The notes under the pieces: model-generated
The model's database searches: none
Seen by the model: the letters and a program-made list of their open reading frames with translations, nothing else
Told to the model about the DNA's origin: nothing
Source: Bacteroidetes bacterium 46-16
GTDB lineage: Bacteria > Bacteroidota > Bacteroidia > Chitinophagales > Chitinophagaceae
Assembly (NCBI GenBank): GCA_001897835.1
Contig: MKUN01000029.1
Location: forward strand, 124,001-188,000
Length of the DNA: 64,000 bases
Reading direction: 5' to 3'
Part shown: piece after piece, positions 8,253 through 16,704 of the stretch
Position numbering within the stretch: the first letter of the stretch is position 1
How the letters are laid out: each line of letters begins with the position of its first letter
Made by a program: the position numbers and the translations under genes

Positions 8253-10799
8253 ATGAAACATACCTATAAAATAACCGGAATGAGCTGCGGCGGCTGCCGC
8301 ACAAAAGTTGAAAAAGCACTGAATGCCATAGATGGAATTTCTGCGGTAGTTACATTAGAGCCGCCACAGGCTACTATTAACATGCAAAAGCATGTTTCAA
8401 CAGAAAAACTGCAGGAAGCATTATCCGCTACGGGAAATTATACAATTGTGATGTCAAATCAACAGCATTCAGATGCGTCTAATCATCATGATGTGAAGCC
8501 ACATGAAACCCATCAAAATCCTGATCCTCGTCACGGAGCAATGGTCTCGAAACCCCTGACTGCAAACAGTGGAGGTAAATATTATTGTCCAATGCACTGT
8601 GAAGGTGACAAAACCTACGGTAAGCCGGGAAACTGCCCGGTTTGTGGAATGGACCTTGTCCAACAGCCATCAGTAAAAAAAGCCACAAAATACACTTGTC
8701 CAATGCATCCCGAGATTATCCGGGATGAACCCGGTTCCTGCCCGATATGCGGAATGGATCTGGTGCCAATGGATGCTGATGCGGAGGAAGAGGATCAAAC
8801 TTATAGCAAGCTCTTACGCAAATTTAAAATAGCCACTGTTTTCACAATTCCCATTTTCATCATCTCCATGTCGGAGATGATCCCGAATAATCCATTGTTT
8901 AAAATCATGGATCTGCAATATTGGAACTGGGTGCAATTTGCTTTGTCAATTCCGGTGGTATTTTATGCGACCTGGATGTTTTTTGAGCGGGCATGGCGCT
9001 CTATCGTTACATGGAAACTGAATATGTTTACGCTTATCGGCATCGGGGCTGGTGTGGCCTGGTTGTTCAGTATTGTTGCCTTATTGTTTCCCAATGTTTT
9101 CCCAGACCAATTTAAAACGCATATGGGAACCGTTTACGTGTATTTTGAAGCAGCTACTGTTATCCTGACACTGGTTTTGCTCGGACAGCTCTTAGAGGCA
9201 AGAGCGCATGGAAAAACGAACAGTGCCATTAAAGAACTGCTTAAACTGGCGCCCAATAAGGCTACAAAGATCGTGGAGGAAAAGGAATTACTTGTTGCCA
9301 TCGATGACATTCAAAAAGGAGATCTCCTGCGTGTGAAGCCAGGTGAAAAAGTACCGGTTGATGGAAGCATCAAAGTGGGAGAAGTAACAATTGATGAGTC
9401 TATGATTTCAGGCGAACCTATCCCGGTTGATAAGAGGCCGGGCGACAAGGTAAGTTCAGGCACCATAAACGGGAACAAGACTTTTACTATGCTTGCCGAA
9501 AAAGTAGGCTCGGAAACTTTACTGTCCCAGATCATTGAAATGGTCAATTCTGCAAGCCGTTCAAAAGCGCCCATTCAAAAGTTGGCCGATAAAATTTCAG
9601 GCTACTTTGTGCCCATTGTAGTTCTGATAGCGATAGCCACCTTTATTGTCTGGGCGATTTACGGTCCCGAACCTTCCTACGTGTATGCATTTGTAAATGC
9701 GATAGCGGTGCTGATCATTGCCTGCCCATGTGCGCTTGGTCTTGCCACCCCGATGTCGGTGATGGTTGGTGTCGGAAAAGGGGCAAAATCCGGTGTGCTC
9801 ATCAAAAATGCCGAATCTTTGGAAAAAATGAATGCCATTGATATCGTAATCATTGATAAAACGGGAACGGTTACCGAAGGAAAGCCATCTGTTGAAAAGG
9901 TTATCAGCACAAATCCCGGCCTAAACGAAAATGATATCCTTCAAAGGATCGTATCATTGAACAGCAGCAGTGAACATCCATTGGCACAGGCAACGCTTCG
10001 TTATGGACAAGAAAAAAATATAAACGTTCAGCCTATTTCAAATTTTGAAGCCGTTACCGGAAAAGGAGTTATAGGTAAGCTTGGCAAAGAGGAGCTTACT
10101 TTGGGGAATCAAAAATTAATGGAGCATGTTGAAGCTGATATTTCCCCTGAACTGGGTGAACAGGTCAAAGCGGAGCAAAGACAAGGAAAAACGGTTTCCT
10201 ATTTAGCTGTTGGAAATAAAGCCGTTGGATTTGTGGTTATTTCTGATAAAATCAAGCCATCAAGTGCTGTCGCTATCAAAAAACTTCAGGAAGAAGGCTT
10301 GGACGTAATCATGTTTACCGGAGATAATGAAGATACGGCAAGAGCAGTAAGTGGTATCTTGAATCTGAATGGTTTCAAAGCTGGGATGCTACCGGAAGAT
10401 AAACTGAACGAGATAAAACATTTGCAGGCTGAAGGGAAAAAAGTGGCGATGGCAGGCGACGGAATTAACGATGCACCGGCATTGTCCCAGGCAGACATCG
10501 GTATTGCAATGGGTACCGGAACTGATGTGGCTATTGAAAGCGCCGCCATTACGCTGGTGCAAGGTGATCTAAACGGAATAGCGAAGGCCAGGCTATTAAG
10601 CCATAAAGTGATGCGAAACATTAAAGAGAACCTGTTTTTTGCGCTGGGATATAATGTGCTGGGTATCCCCATAGCAGCGGGAGTACTGTATCCGTTCTTT
10701 GGCCTGTTGCTTTCGCCGATGATTGCGGCTCTGGCTATGAGCTTTAGTTCGGTTTCCGTAATCTTAAATTCATTACGGTTAAGAAGCGAAAAATTATAA
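8253..10799 (+). CDS. copA: Copper-exporting P1B-type ATPase with extra metal-binding domains
   Basis: An 848-residue P1B-1 ATPase that pumps Cu(I) out of the cytosol. In order: an HMA domain with GMSCGGC (about residue 9), two heavy-metal-binding domains at about 110-137 and 148-173 (each with CPMH and CPxCGMDLV), then transmembrane helices, the phosphatase loop, the CPC ion-binding motif at 491-493, DKTGT with catalytic Asp535, SEHPLA, TGDNEDTA and GDGINDAP. Membrane motifs YN near residue 800 and MSFSSVSV near the end fit the copper subgroup. It starts 11 bases after the oxidase, in the same operon, pairing cytosolic export with periplasmic oxidation. Silver transport is also possible. Confidence 0.93.
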   Translation: MKHTYKITGMSCGGCRTKVEKALNAIDGISAVVTLEPPQATINMQKHVSTEKLQEALSATGNYTIVMSNQQHSDASNHHDVKPHETHQNPDPRHGAMVSKPLTANSGGKYYCPMHCEGDKTYGKPGNCPVCGMDLVQQPSVKKATKYTCPMHPEIIRDEPGSCPICGMDLVPMDADAEEEDQTYSKLLRKFKIATVFTIPIFIISMSEMIPNNPLFKIMDLQYWNWVQFALSIPVVFYATWMFFERAWRSIVTWKLNMFTLIGIGAGVAWLFSIVALLFPNVFPDQFKTHMGTVYVYFEAATVILTLVLLGQLLEARAHGKTNSAIKELLKLAPNKATKIVEEKELLVAIDDIQKGDLLRVKPGEKVPVDGSIKVGEVTIDESMISGEPIPVDKRPGDKVSSGTINGNKTFTMLAEKVGSETLLSQIIEMVNSASRSKAPIQKLADKISGYFVPIVVLIAIATFIVWAIYGPEPSYVYAFVNAIAVLIIACPCALGLATPMSVMVGVGKGAKSGVLIKNAESLEKMNAIDIVIIDKTGTVTEGKPSVEKVISTNPGLNENDILQRIVSLNSSSEHPLAQATLRYGQEKNINVQPISNFEAVTGKGVIGKLGKEELTLGNQKLMEHVEADISPELGEQVKAEQRQGKTVSYLAVGNKAVGFVVISDKIKPSSAVAIKKLQEEGLDVIMFTGDNEDTARAVSGILNLNGFKAGMLPEDKLNEIKHLQAEGKKVAMAGDGINDAPALSQADIGIAMGTGTDVAIESAAITLVQGDLNGIAKARLLSHKVMRNIKENLFFALGYNVLGIPIAAGVLYPFFGLLLSPMIAALAMSFSSVSVILNSLRLRSEKL

Positions 10800-10837
10800 A
10801 TTGTAATATTCTATTTGCAAATCAAAAAATAAAAATC

Positions 10838-11332
10838 ATGGAAAACACTAATAATCGAAATGAACACGTAACAATGGGACATAGTGGTAGCCCATACAAA
10901 AAATTTCTTCTAATCCTGGGTATTTCATTTATTTTGATGTATGCCATTATGTTTTTAAATGTAGATGATGCAAACCATATTTATCTGAGTGTGACAAGAA
11001 CTTACATGTCTATACTCATGGTTTCGGCAATGGCACTCGTTATGCTGCCGATGATGGGAAAAATGTATCCGAATAGAAAACTTAACCGGATTATTCTTGG
11101 AGCAGGAATTATAGTTTTTATTGTAACGCTGACCTTTTTAAGACAACAAGCCTTTATTGGAGATGTACAATATATGAAGGGAATGATACCCCACCACTCA
11201 TCCGCTATCATGACCAGCAAAAACGCAAGCATCAAAGATCCTGAAGTGAAAAAACTCTCTGAACAGATTATTAAATCGCAGGAAGAAGAAATTGCTCAAA
11301 TGAAGGCTAAATTAAAAGAATTGGAAAACTAA
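10838..11332 (+). CDS. Membrane-anchored DUF305 protein
   Basis: A 164-residue protein with three predicted membrane segments (about 23-40, 54-72, 83-100) followed by a short DUF305 unit. The key motif is MKGMIPHHSSAIM near residue 111, the Met/His core of the family, then a charged coiled helix ending KAKLKELEN. Unlike the two-unit lipoprotein at 2119, it holds its DUF305 unit on membrane helices. Located 38 bases after the copper ATPase, it is probably an accessory copper-binding protein for the exporter or oxidase; this is inference from family and position. Confidence 0.8.
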   Translation: MENTNNRNEHVTMGHSGSPYKKFLLILGISFILMYAIMFLNVDDANHIYLSVTRTYMSILMVSAMALVMLPMMGKMYPNRKLNRIILGAGIIVFIVTLTFLRQQAFIGDVQYMKGMIPHHSSAIMTSKNASIKDPEVKKLSEQIIKSQEEEIAQMKAKLKELEN

Positions 11333-11342
11333 GCCAAACTGT

Positions 11343-11996
11343 ATGAAATCAAAAGAAAAGACCCGTGTTAAACAAAGATTAAATCATCATCTAATTTTAG
11401 GATTGATCAGTATTGTTCTGCTTGCGGGTGTTTACTTCACCTTGGAATCGCCTGATGCTACTTTTAAATGGAGTATGAGCACGGCATATGTGTCTCTTTT
11501 ATTCTTAGGACTCACTTTACTAACTGGCCCGATCAACTTACTTAGAAAACGAAAGAACCCGGTCTCTACTGACCTGCGCAGAGATATTGGAATTTGGAGC
11601 GGTATAATCGGACTAGCTCATGTGATTATTGGTTGGCAGGTACATATGGGAAATATGCTATTGTATTTTTTTAAGGAAGATAAGATAACTAAAGAGTTAA
11701 CGCTTCGCTCCGACTTGTTTGGTTTTGCGAATTATACCGGCTTAGTCGGAGCAATAATTTTAATCATGTTATTGGCGCTATCAAATGATTTAACATTAAG
11801 AAAGCTTAAAGCACCCAGATGGAAATATTGGCAAAGATGGAATTATGTATTTTATCTATTAGTGATCATTCATGCGATTTCTTACCAAGTAATTGAGAAC
11901 AGGAAACTTCCGTATCCTTTGATATTAATGTTTCTCATTTTACCGGTCTTAATCATTCAGCTAAGAGGGTATTTTTTTTATAAAAAATACCGTTGA
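11343..11996 (+). CDS. Ferric-reductase-like transmembrane protein
   Basis: A 217-residue integral membrane protein with about six hydrophobic helices. The central region RRDIGIWSGIIGLAHVIIGW and the later WQRWNYVFYLLVIIHA fit the ferric reductase-like transmembrane domain (PF01794), with His residues suited to bind haem b. It has no flavin or NAD-binding domain, so like MsrQ it would pass electrons across the membrane to a partner. It begins 10 bases after the DUF305 gene and ends the copper operon. A role in copper or iron reduction or in methionine sulfoxide repair cannot be separated here. Confidence 0.7.
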   Translation: MKSKEKTRVKQRLNHHLILGLISIVLLAGVYFTLESPDATFKWSMSTAYVSLLFLGLTLLTGPINLLRKRKNPVSTDLRRDIGIWSGIIGLAHVIIGWQVHMGNMLLYFFKEDKITKELTLRSDLFGFANYTGLVGAIILIMLLALSNDLTLRKLKAPRWKYWQRWNYVFYLLVIIHAISYQVIENRKLPYPLILMFLILPVLIIQLRGYFFYKKYR

Positions 11997-12016
11997 AGCA
12001 ACATTTAGAACCAATA

Positions 12017-12763
12017 CTACCCAGTTATATTCTTAAGGTGGTTCCTTCTTGTAAAAAACACCAATAGCCCTAATAGAACTACAGTAATAAAGGTAGCGGG
12101 TATAGTTCCGAGACCTAAACCTCCTTTAGATATGGGCTTGGTGAGTAAATCTCCAAAAGTTGCTCCGAACGGACGAGTGAATATGAACGCAACCCAAAAC
12201 AATACGATCTGATTCACCTTCGTTAAATAATGAACTAAAACGACTAAGGCAATTATCCCACCAGTCGCCACGGCACCATATAAATAATTCAGGCCAATAT
12301 CATCGCTTAAAAAATCGCCAAAGGCAGTACCTAAACTATTAGAAAATAAAATAGCTATCCAGTAAAAAGTTTCAACTCTAACAGACTGGATAGGATAAAT
12401 TATTAGTTTATTTTCCTTCAAATACCAAATCAATAAAGTAATAGCTAACGCTGAAAATAGTATTAAAGAGCCTATCGCATAACCTAACCCTAAGGTTCTA
12501 TCCATAAAATCAGAAATTTCGGTTCCTAATGTAGTAGTACCTATGATGACAAGCCAGTAGAGAAAGGGATTAAATCTTTTTGCTTTAAGCTGAGCAAATA
12601 ATGAGATCAAAAAAATAATCGAAATGGCTATCAAACTGATCGTATAACCTAAATTTAAAGTCATGGACAATAAGTCACCAAGTGTCTCACCAAGTGTGGT
12701 GGCTAATATTTTAATGATCCAGAAAAACAAGGTGATCTGGGCTACTTTATTCAATCTTTCCAT
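12017..12763 (-). CDS. DUF347 repeat membrane protein (COG4705)
   Basis: A 248-residue membrane protein made of four tandem repeats, each of two membrane helices with a conserved Trp and a G-x-x-GD type motif: GETLGD near 25, GTEISD near 82, GTAFGD near 149 and GATFGD near 203. This is the DUF347 architecture (four repeats). The biochemical function is not established with certainty; transport or metal homeostasis is often suggested. It converges on the copper operon with only 20 bases between stops and no obvious terminator, so the two transcripts may overlap. Confidence 0.8.
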   Translation of the reverse strand: MERLNKVAQITLFFWIIKILATTLGETLGDLLSMTLNLGYTISLIAISIIFLISLFAQLKAKRFNPFLYWLVIIGTTTLGTEISDFMDRTLGLGYAIGSLILFSALAITLLIWYLKENKLIIYPIQSVRVETFYWIAILFSNSLGTAFGDFLSDDIGLNYLYGAVATGGIIALVVLVHYLTKVNQIVLFWVAFIFTRPFGATFGDLLTKPISKGGLGLGTIPATFITVVLLGLLVFFTRRNHLKNITG

Positions 12764-12825
12764 GATTGTTATATTTGTTTACCTGGACATTACTTACCCA
12801 AGATCTTTTATCATTTAAAATTAGA

Positions 12826-12856
12826 AGTGCAGAATGCTGTCTGTGCATTCTGCACT
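12826..12856 (-). terminator. Perfect 12-bp hairpin downstream of PepSY-like gene
   Basis: AGTGCAGAATGC and GCATTCTGCACT form a perfect inverted repeat with a 7-base loop, 7 bases beyond the stop of the minus-strand PepSY-like gene and before the minus-strand DUF347 gene. On the minus strand it is followed by TTCTAATTTT. It is likely a terminator that separates the two genes, or an operator for the DUF347 gene. Confidence 0.6.
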
Positions 12857-12862
12857 AAATTA

Positions 12863-13288
12863 TTATTCTTTCACTTCTTTACCTTCTGCGGTATAAAAAA
12901 GTTCAGCGGTAGAAACGCCTTTTTTGATCTCGACTTCGTATTTATGCTCGCCTTTTGAAGTTTCAATTTTCGCAATGGCTTTTATAACCGCTCCTTTATG
13001 AGCATTATTGAAAGCACTCTGAATTTTCTCCGGAAGTTGATTGAAGGAGAATTGACTTTCGGTTTCTAACCAATTTCCGTTGTCATCAAAGTTAGCCGAA
13101 TAGTTAAGACCATACCACTGAAACTCTGCTTCGTATTCGTGGGGATTTTCTTTGTCCCATTTCACTTTTGTTGCGTTTTTAAATTTTTGATTAAATGCTG
13201 AATTTACTGCATTCGGAACTTTGCCCTGCGCAAAAGTCATTGCATTGGCAAACAGTAGCGTGATTGCTACCAAAACTATTTTTTTCAT
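12863..13288 (-). CDS. PepSY-like secreted protein (DUF2874-type)
   Basis: A 141-residue protein from ATG at 13288, chosen because MKKIVLVAITLLFANAMTFAQ is a complete signal peptide. The mature part holds two PepSY-like units: one with VNSAFNQKFKNATKVKW, then a YEAEFQ strand, and a second beginning LPEKIQSAFNNAHKGAVI and ending with YEVEIKKG. Such proteins bind or inhibit partners in the periplasm; the ligand is unknown. The reading frame is open upstream through the PP-motif gene with no stop, so as the sequence stands a 306-residue fusion could be made; the internal signal peptide argues for a separate gene. Confidence 0.75.
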   Translation of the reverse strand: MKKIVLVAITLLFANAMTFAQGKVPNAVNSAFNQKFKNATKVKWDKENPHEYEAEFQWYGLNYSANFDDNGNWLETESQFSFNQLPEKIQSAFNNAHKGAVIKAIAKIETSKGEHKYEVEIKKGVSTAELFYTAEGKEVKE

Positions 13289-13353
13289 TTCTATTAAATT
13301 AAAATGTAATTTATTTTTTTTATACAAAAAGAAGGTTAATGTAGATTTGAAAA

Positions 13354-13783
13354 TCATGTTTTCGGGGGGACGAAAAACATCTGAAACGTAGTTCATAGGT
13401 GCGAACTTTACAGTTTCCAATAGTGGCTCAACAGCCACAGTATAAAAACATTGAACTGAATAAGTACAATAAGTAATAAAGTAACCCGGTTGCTGCAACT
13501 GGTGCATACTTTGACTATTTTGATGAGGCTTTTGTTCGTCACCGTTTGTATGCTTATCAAATAAGCCATCAATGTTTATTAAATGATCTGTGATAAAATC
13601 TAACGGTGACATGTCTTTATCCTCTGTTGCTTTACAAATGCGGTACATGTCAGGGAGCGCTTTAAGCATAGAAAAATTACCCATCGGCAAGCAGAATATA
13701 CCAAAGGAGTAAAAAATTAGAAGAAAAGTAGTGAATGCTTTTCTAAAAACAGACCGTATTGCAATAGATACGAGTGAAGACAT
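13354..13783 (-). pseudogene. Small secreted PP-motif protein, frame probably shifted at its 3' end
   Basis: The frame begins at ATG 13783 (3 bases after the PAP2 stop; a GTG at 13789 is also possible). It has an N-terminal hydrophobic segment, then a distinctive NFSMLKALPDMYRICK / EDKDMSPLDFITDHL / DGDEQKPH-like region, and a C-terminal VFRPP motif. The region resembles small Bacteroidota proteins that normally stop soon after the PP. Here the frame runs on through a run of six C residues into the PepSY gene. Removing one C gives R-P-P-K-T-stop, with TGA at 13356-13354, the end given here. So this is either a one-base insertion, a sequencing error, or a switchable homopolymer. Function unknown. 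Confidence 0.55.
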
Positions 13784-13785
13784 TA

Positions 13786-14535
13786 TCACAATGGGTTAAC
13801 GCTATGAGTGCCTTTGTTCCTAAACAATTTACTATTGATCCAATAAGCTGCTTTCGTACTTAGAATACCGATTCCTGCACCAGCTATTACATCACTGAAA
13901 TAATGTTTGTTATTATACATCCTCAAAGTGCCTGTAGCTGTTGCAGCGAGATAACCGGAATAGCTCAGTAAAGGCGACGTGTTTTTAAACTCTTGATGGA
14001 AAAATTCTGCACCGGCAAATGCCGTTGCGGTATGCCCAGAAGGGAAAGAAGTTCTGGCACTTCCGTCAGGCCTCATTTCTCTGGTAGTTATTTTTAAGGC
14101 ATAGACAGTACCTGCCATTAATAAGGTGGATGTTGCGCATAGTTTTATGGAATTGAACATATTATTCTGTCCTCTGTTTCCTGAAAACTTCAGGGAGAAG
14201 ACAGCCAAAGCAGGAGAAAATTGAAGATAATTGTCCGCTGTCGTTCTAAAGTTTGCATGATGTTCAAGAATTTCTTCCTGAAATTCAGCGTTGATATGTT
14301 TAAGCGGATCATTCTCAATTGCCAACAGCCCATAGGCCGTTAATAACAGCGGGGCATACGTAGCAGAAGAGTTAAACGACTTAAATTTAAATTGGCCGGA
14401 GACTGGCTCTGGTTTTAGTGATGCTGTACCCGATATTTTGTATCGAATAGGTTCAACCAATGTCTGTGCAAAGCCTCTATTATTGTGTAATAGTAAAAAA
14501 GAGGCCACCACAATGTATTTTAGATTTTTCATCAC
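13786..14535 (-). CDS. PAP2-family phosphatase
   Basis: A 249-residue secreted or membrane-associated PAP2 (acid phosphatase/vanadium-haloperoxidase fold) protein. A signal peptide is present (cleavage near FA-Q, residue 24). The three catalytic signatures are in order: KITTREMRP (motif 1), PSGHTATAF (motif 2) and RMYNNKHYFSDV (motif 3, nucleophile His then Asp). It could dephosphorylate lipid phosphates such as undecaprenyl pyrophosphate or phosphatidic derivatives. The next gene on the minus strand starts 3 bases after its stop, so the two are translationally linked. It is divergent from the two-component regulator at 14708. Confidence 0.88.
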   Translation of the reverse strand: MMKNLKYIVVASFLLLHNNRGFAQTLVEPIRYKISGTASLKPEPVSGQFKFKSFNSSATYAPLLLTAYGLLAIENDPLKHINAEFQEEILEHHANFRTTADNYLQFSPALAVFSLKFSGNRGQNNMFNSIKLCATSTLLMAGTVYALKITTREMRPDGSARTSFPSGHTATAFAGAEFFHQEFKNTSPLLSYSGYLAATATGTLRMYNNKHYFSDVIAGAGIGILSTKAAYWINSKLFRNKGTHSVNPL

Positions 14536-14591
14536 GACTAAATCTATGTTCTGATAAATAGTATTGTAAAATAAACAGGTGAATTTGGAGA

Positions 14592-14679
14592 AATTCTGTA
14601 CGAACTGGAAGACCGGCGCATTGCGTAAGCGGATTAGGTTAAGGCGGATAATATATGGCGTTACGATCTCTACAGAATT
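14592..14679. promoter_or_regulatory. Spaced 9-bp inverted repeat in divergent promoter region
   Basis: AATTCTGTA at 14592-14600 and TACAGAATT at 14671-14679 are perfect inverted copies 70 bases apart in the space between the PAP2 gene (-) and the response regulator (+). A near-consensus TACTTTAG lies at 14697-14704, just before the regulator start. They may be operator half-sites; chance cannot be excluded. Confidence 0.3.
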
Positions 14680-14707
14680 AATCCGAAATTTGAATTTACT
14701 TTAGCGT

Positions 14708-15382
14708 ATGAAAATTTTAATAGTAGAAGATGAAATAGAATTAGCAAGTAGTATTGCATCGTATTTGCAGGCAGAAAAATACGTTTGTGAAACGGCTACG
14801 TCCTTTCGGGAGGCTTATGATAAAATCGGCCTGTTCTATTATGATTGTATCTTATTGGATATTATGCTTCCCGACGGCGATGGTATAAAATTGTTAGAAG
14901 AACTCAAAAAAGAAAAAAAACAAGATGGGGTCATTATCATCTCAGCCAAAGACTCCTTAGAAGATAAAATTGCCGGGCTGAAAATAGGGGCTGATGATTA
15001 TCTCGCTAAACCGTTTCATTTATCAGAATTGGGCGCAAGAATTTATTCTCTGATCCGAAGAAAGCAGTTTGATAATTCAAACCAGATAAAAATAAATGAG
15101 ATCATCATTGATCTGCCATCAAAAATGCTTACCATTCATGACAACCCCGTTGAGCTGACAAAAACAGAATTTGACTTGCTTCTCTTTCTAATCGGTAACA
15201 AAAACAGGGTGATTTCAAAAGCAGCTGTAGCTGAACATCTTTCAGGGGATATGGCTAACACAATGGATAATTTTGATTTCGTTTATTCCCACATCAAGAA
15301 TCTGAAACGAAAACTGACGGAGGCAGGGAGCGAAGATTACATTAAGACGATATATGGAACAGGTTATAAATTTCAGTTATGA
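14708..15382 (+). CDS. OmpR-family response regulator
   Basis: A 224-residue transcription factor. The receiver domain spans about 1-115 with acidic residues E7-D8-E9, phospho-acceptor Asp51 in LLDIMLP and the conserved Lys in YLAKPF. The winged-helix DNA-binding domain covers about 128-224 (VELTKTEFDLLLFL, then the recognition region and a C-terminal KTIYGTGYKF hairpin). It overlaps the histidine kinase by 4 bases, so the two form a system. By analogy with CusR/CopR it may respond to metal in the periplasm and switch on the RND pump downstream or the copper operon; the signal itself is not shown by the sequence. Confidence 0.92.
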   Translation: MKILIVEDEIELASSIASYLQAEKYVCETATSFREAYDKIGLFYYDCILLDIMLPDGDGIKLLEELKKEKKQDGVIIISAKDSLEDKIAGLKIGADDYLAKPFHLSELGARIYSLIRRKQFDNSNQIKINEIIIDLPSKMLTIHDNPVELTKTEFDLLLFLIGNKNRVISKAAVAEHLSGDMANTMDNFDFVYSHIKNLKRKLTEAGSEDYIKTIYGTGYKFQL

Positions 15383-16650
15383 ACAAGCTGCTTAACCGAT
15401 CGCTTTTATATTACTTGGTTCTATCAACTGTTGTTTTGGCATTAAGCGGGCCATGTTTTTACTGGCTTATTGAAAAATTATACCTGGATGATGTGGATGA
15501 AGCGATCCTGCTTCACAAAGATGAATTTTTTAAAAAAAGTCTGCCGGGTTTAAAATTGAGTGATGTGCCGCAATGGAACCGGTTTAACCGTGATATACAG
15601 ATTTATGAGGGAAAGAAAGTAACGGATAAACCGAAGGATAAAATCATAAGAGAAATATTTTTTGATGATATGGCTCCCGAATATGAGCCATACCATGTTT
15701 TATACAAGCCGGTAACTATACAAGGAAAAAGCTTTACACTAATGGTACGCCTTAACCTGGTGGAATCAGAAGACTTAATGGTTACTCTTACCTGGTTGTA
15801 TGTGGGTTTTTTGTTTTTGCTCCTTTTAGCAAATTTTTATGTCACCCGTTTAATTTCTAACAGGCTTTGGCAGCCATTTTATGATACGCTGGAAAAGATT
15901 GAAAAATTTAATATTGAACAGCAAAACGTCCCTCAGTTTACAAAATCTGTTATAGAAGAATTTAAAAAATTGAACCAGGCAATCAGTAAACTGATTAGTG
16001 ATAATGTTAAGGCTTTCCGCATACAAAAAGAATTTACTGAAAACGCTTCCCATGAATTACAAACTCCACTTGCCGTTTTTCAGTCAAAACTGGATATGTT
16101 ATTACAGGAGCCTGAATTAAATCAAAATCAGGCGGCTATATTGTTGTCACTATACGAAGCAGCATCCCGCTTATCCCGGATGAATAAAAATTTACTATTA
16201 CTGGCTAAAATAGAGAATAACCAATACAGTATTTTGGAACCGGTGGATATAAGCGGTGTGGTGAACGAAGTTATCCCTTATTTCAAAGAACAATCTATAT
16301 CTAGGAACCTTCAAATCAGTACAAATATTACAAATATGTCTGTTTTGAACGCTTCGAGACCTTTAGTGGAGATTTTGGTCAATAACCTTATTTTAAATGC
16401 GATAAGCCATAACCGGTTAAATGGCCGTATTGATATCCAGGGAACAATTGAAGAACTTTCCATCAGTAATACCAGTGATCAAACTGCTTTAAATGCAGAC
16501 CATTTATTCAAGCGTTTTTCAAAATTCTCCAAATCCACAAGCAGCAGCGGTTTGGGCTTATCTCTTATACAGCAGATCTGCAATTATCATCATTGGCAGG
16601 TGAAATATTTTTATAAAAATGATATGCATAGTTTTACTATAATTTTCTAA
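15379..16650 (+). CDS. Membrane sensor histidine kinase
   Basis: A 423-residue kinase with two membrane helices (about 8-28 and 136-155) flanking a periplasmic sensor region of about 105 residues. The cytosolic part has the H-box NASHELQTPL with His225, an N-box NNLILNAISHN near 338, and a G-box SSGLGLSLIQQ near 390. The F/D boxes are weak (SISNTSDQ replaces the usual DNG), so catalysis may be slower or the domain degenerate there. It shares a 4-base overlap with the regulator at 14708. The periplasmic domain shows no His/Met cluster, so a direct metal ligand is not obvious. Confidence 0.9.
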   Translation: MNKLLNRSLLYYLVLSTVVLALSGPCFYWLIEKLYLDDVDEAILLHKDEFFKKSLPGLKLSDVPQWNRFNRDIQIYEGKKVTDKPKDKIIREIFFDDMAPEYEPYHVLYKPVTIQGKSFTLMVRLNLVESEDLMVTLTWLYVGFLFLLLLANFYVTRLISNRLWQPFYDTLEKIEKFNIEQQNVPQFTKSVIEEFKKLNQAISKLISDNVKAFRIQKEFTENASHELQTPLAVFQSKLDMLLQEPELNQNQAAILLSLYEAASRLSRMNKNLLLLAKIENNQYSILEPVDISGVVNEVIPYFKEQSISRNLQISTNITNMSVLNASRPLVEILVNNLILNAISHNRLNGRIDIQGTIEELSISNTSDQTALNADHLFKRFSKFSKSTSSSGLGLSLIQQICNYHHWQVKYFYKNDMHSFTIIF

Positions 16651-16704
16651 TCCAAAATTTATCCTAAATCTGGTTTTAGGTTTGAGCTGCAAGTTCACCA
16701 GATT

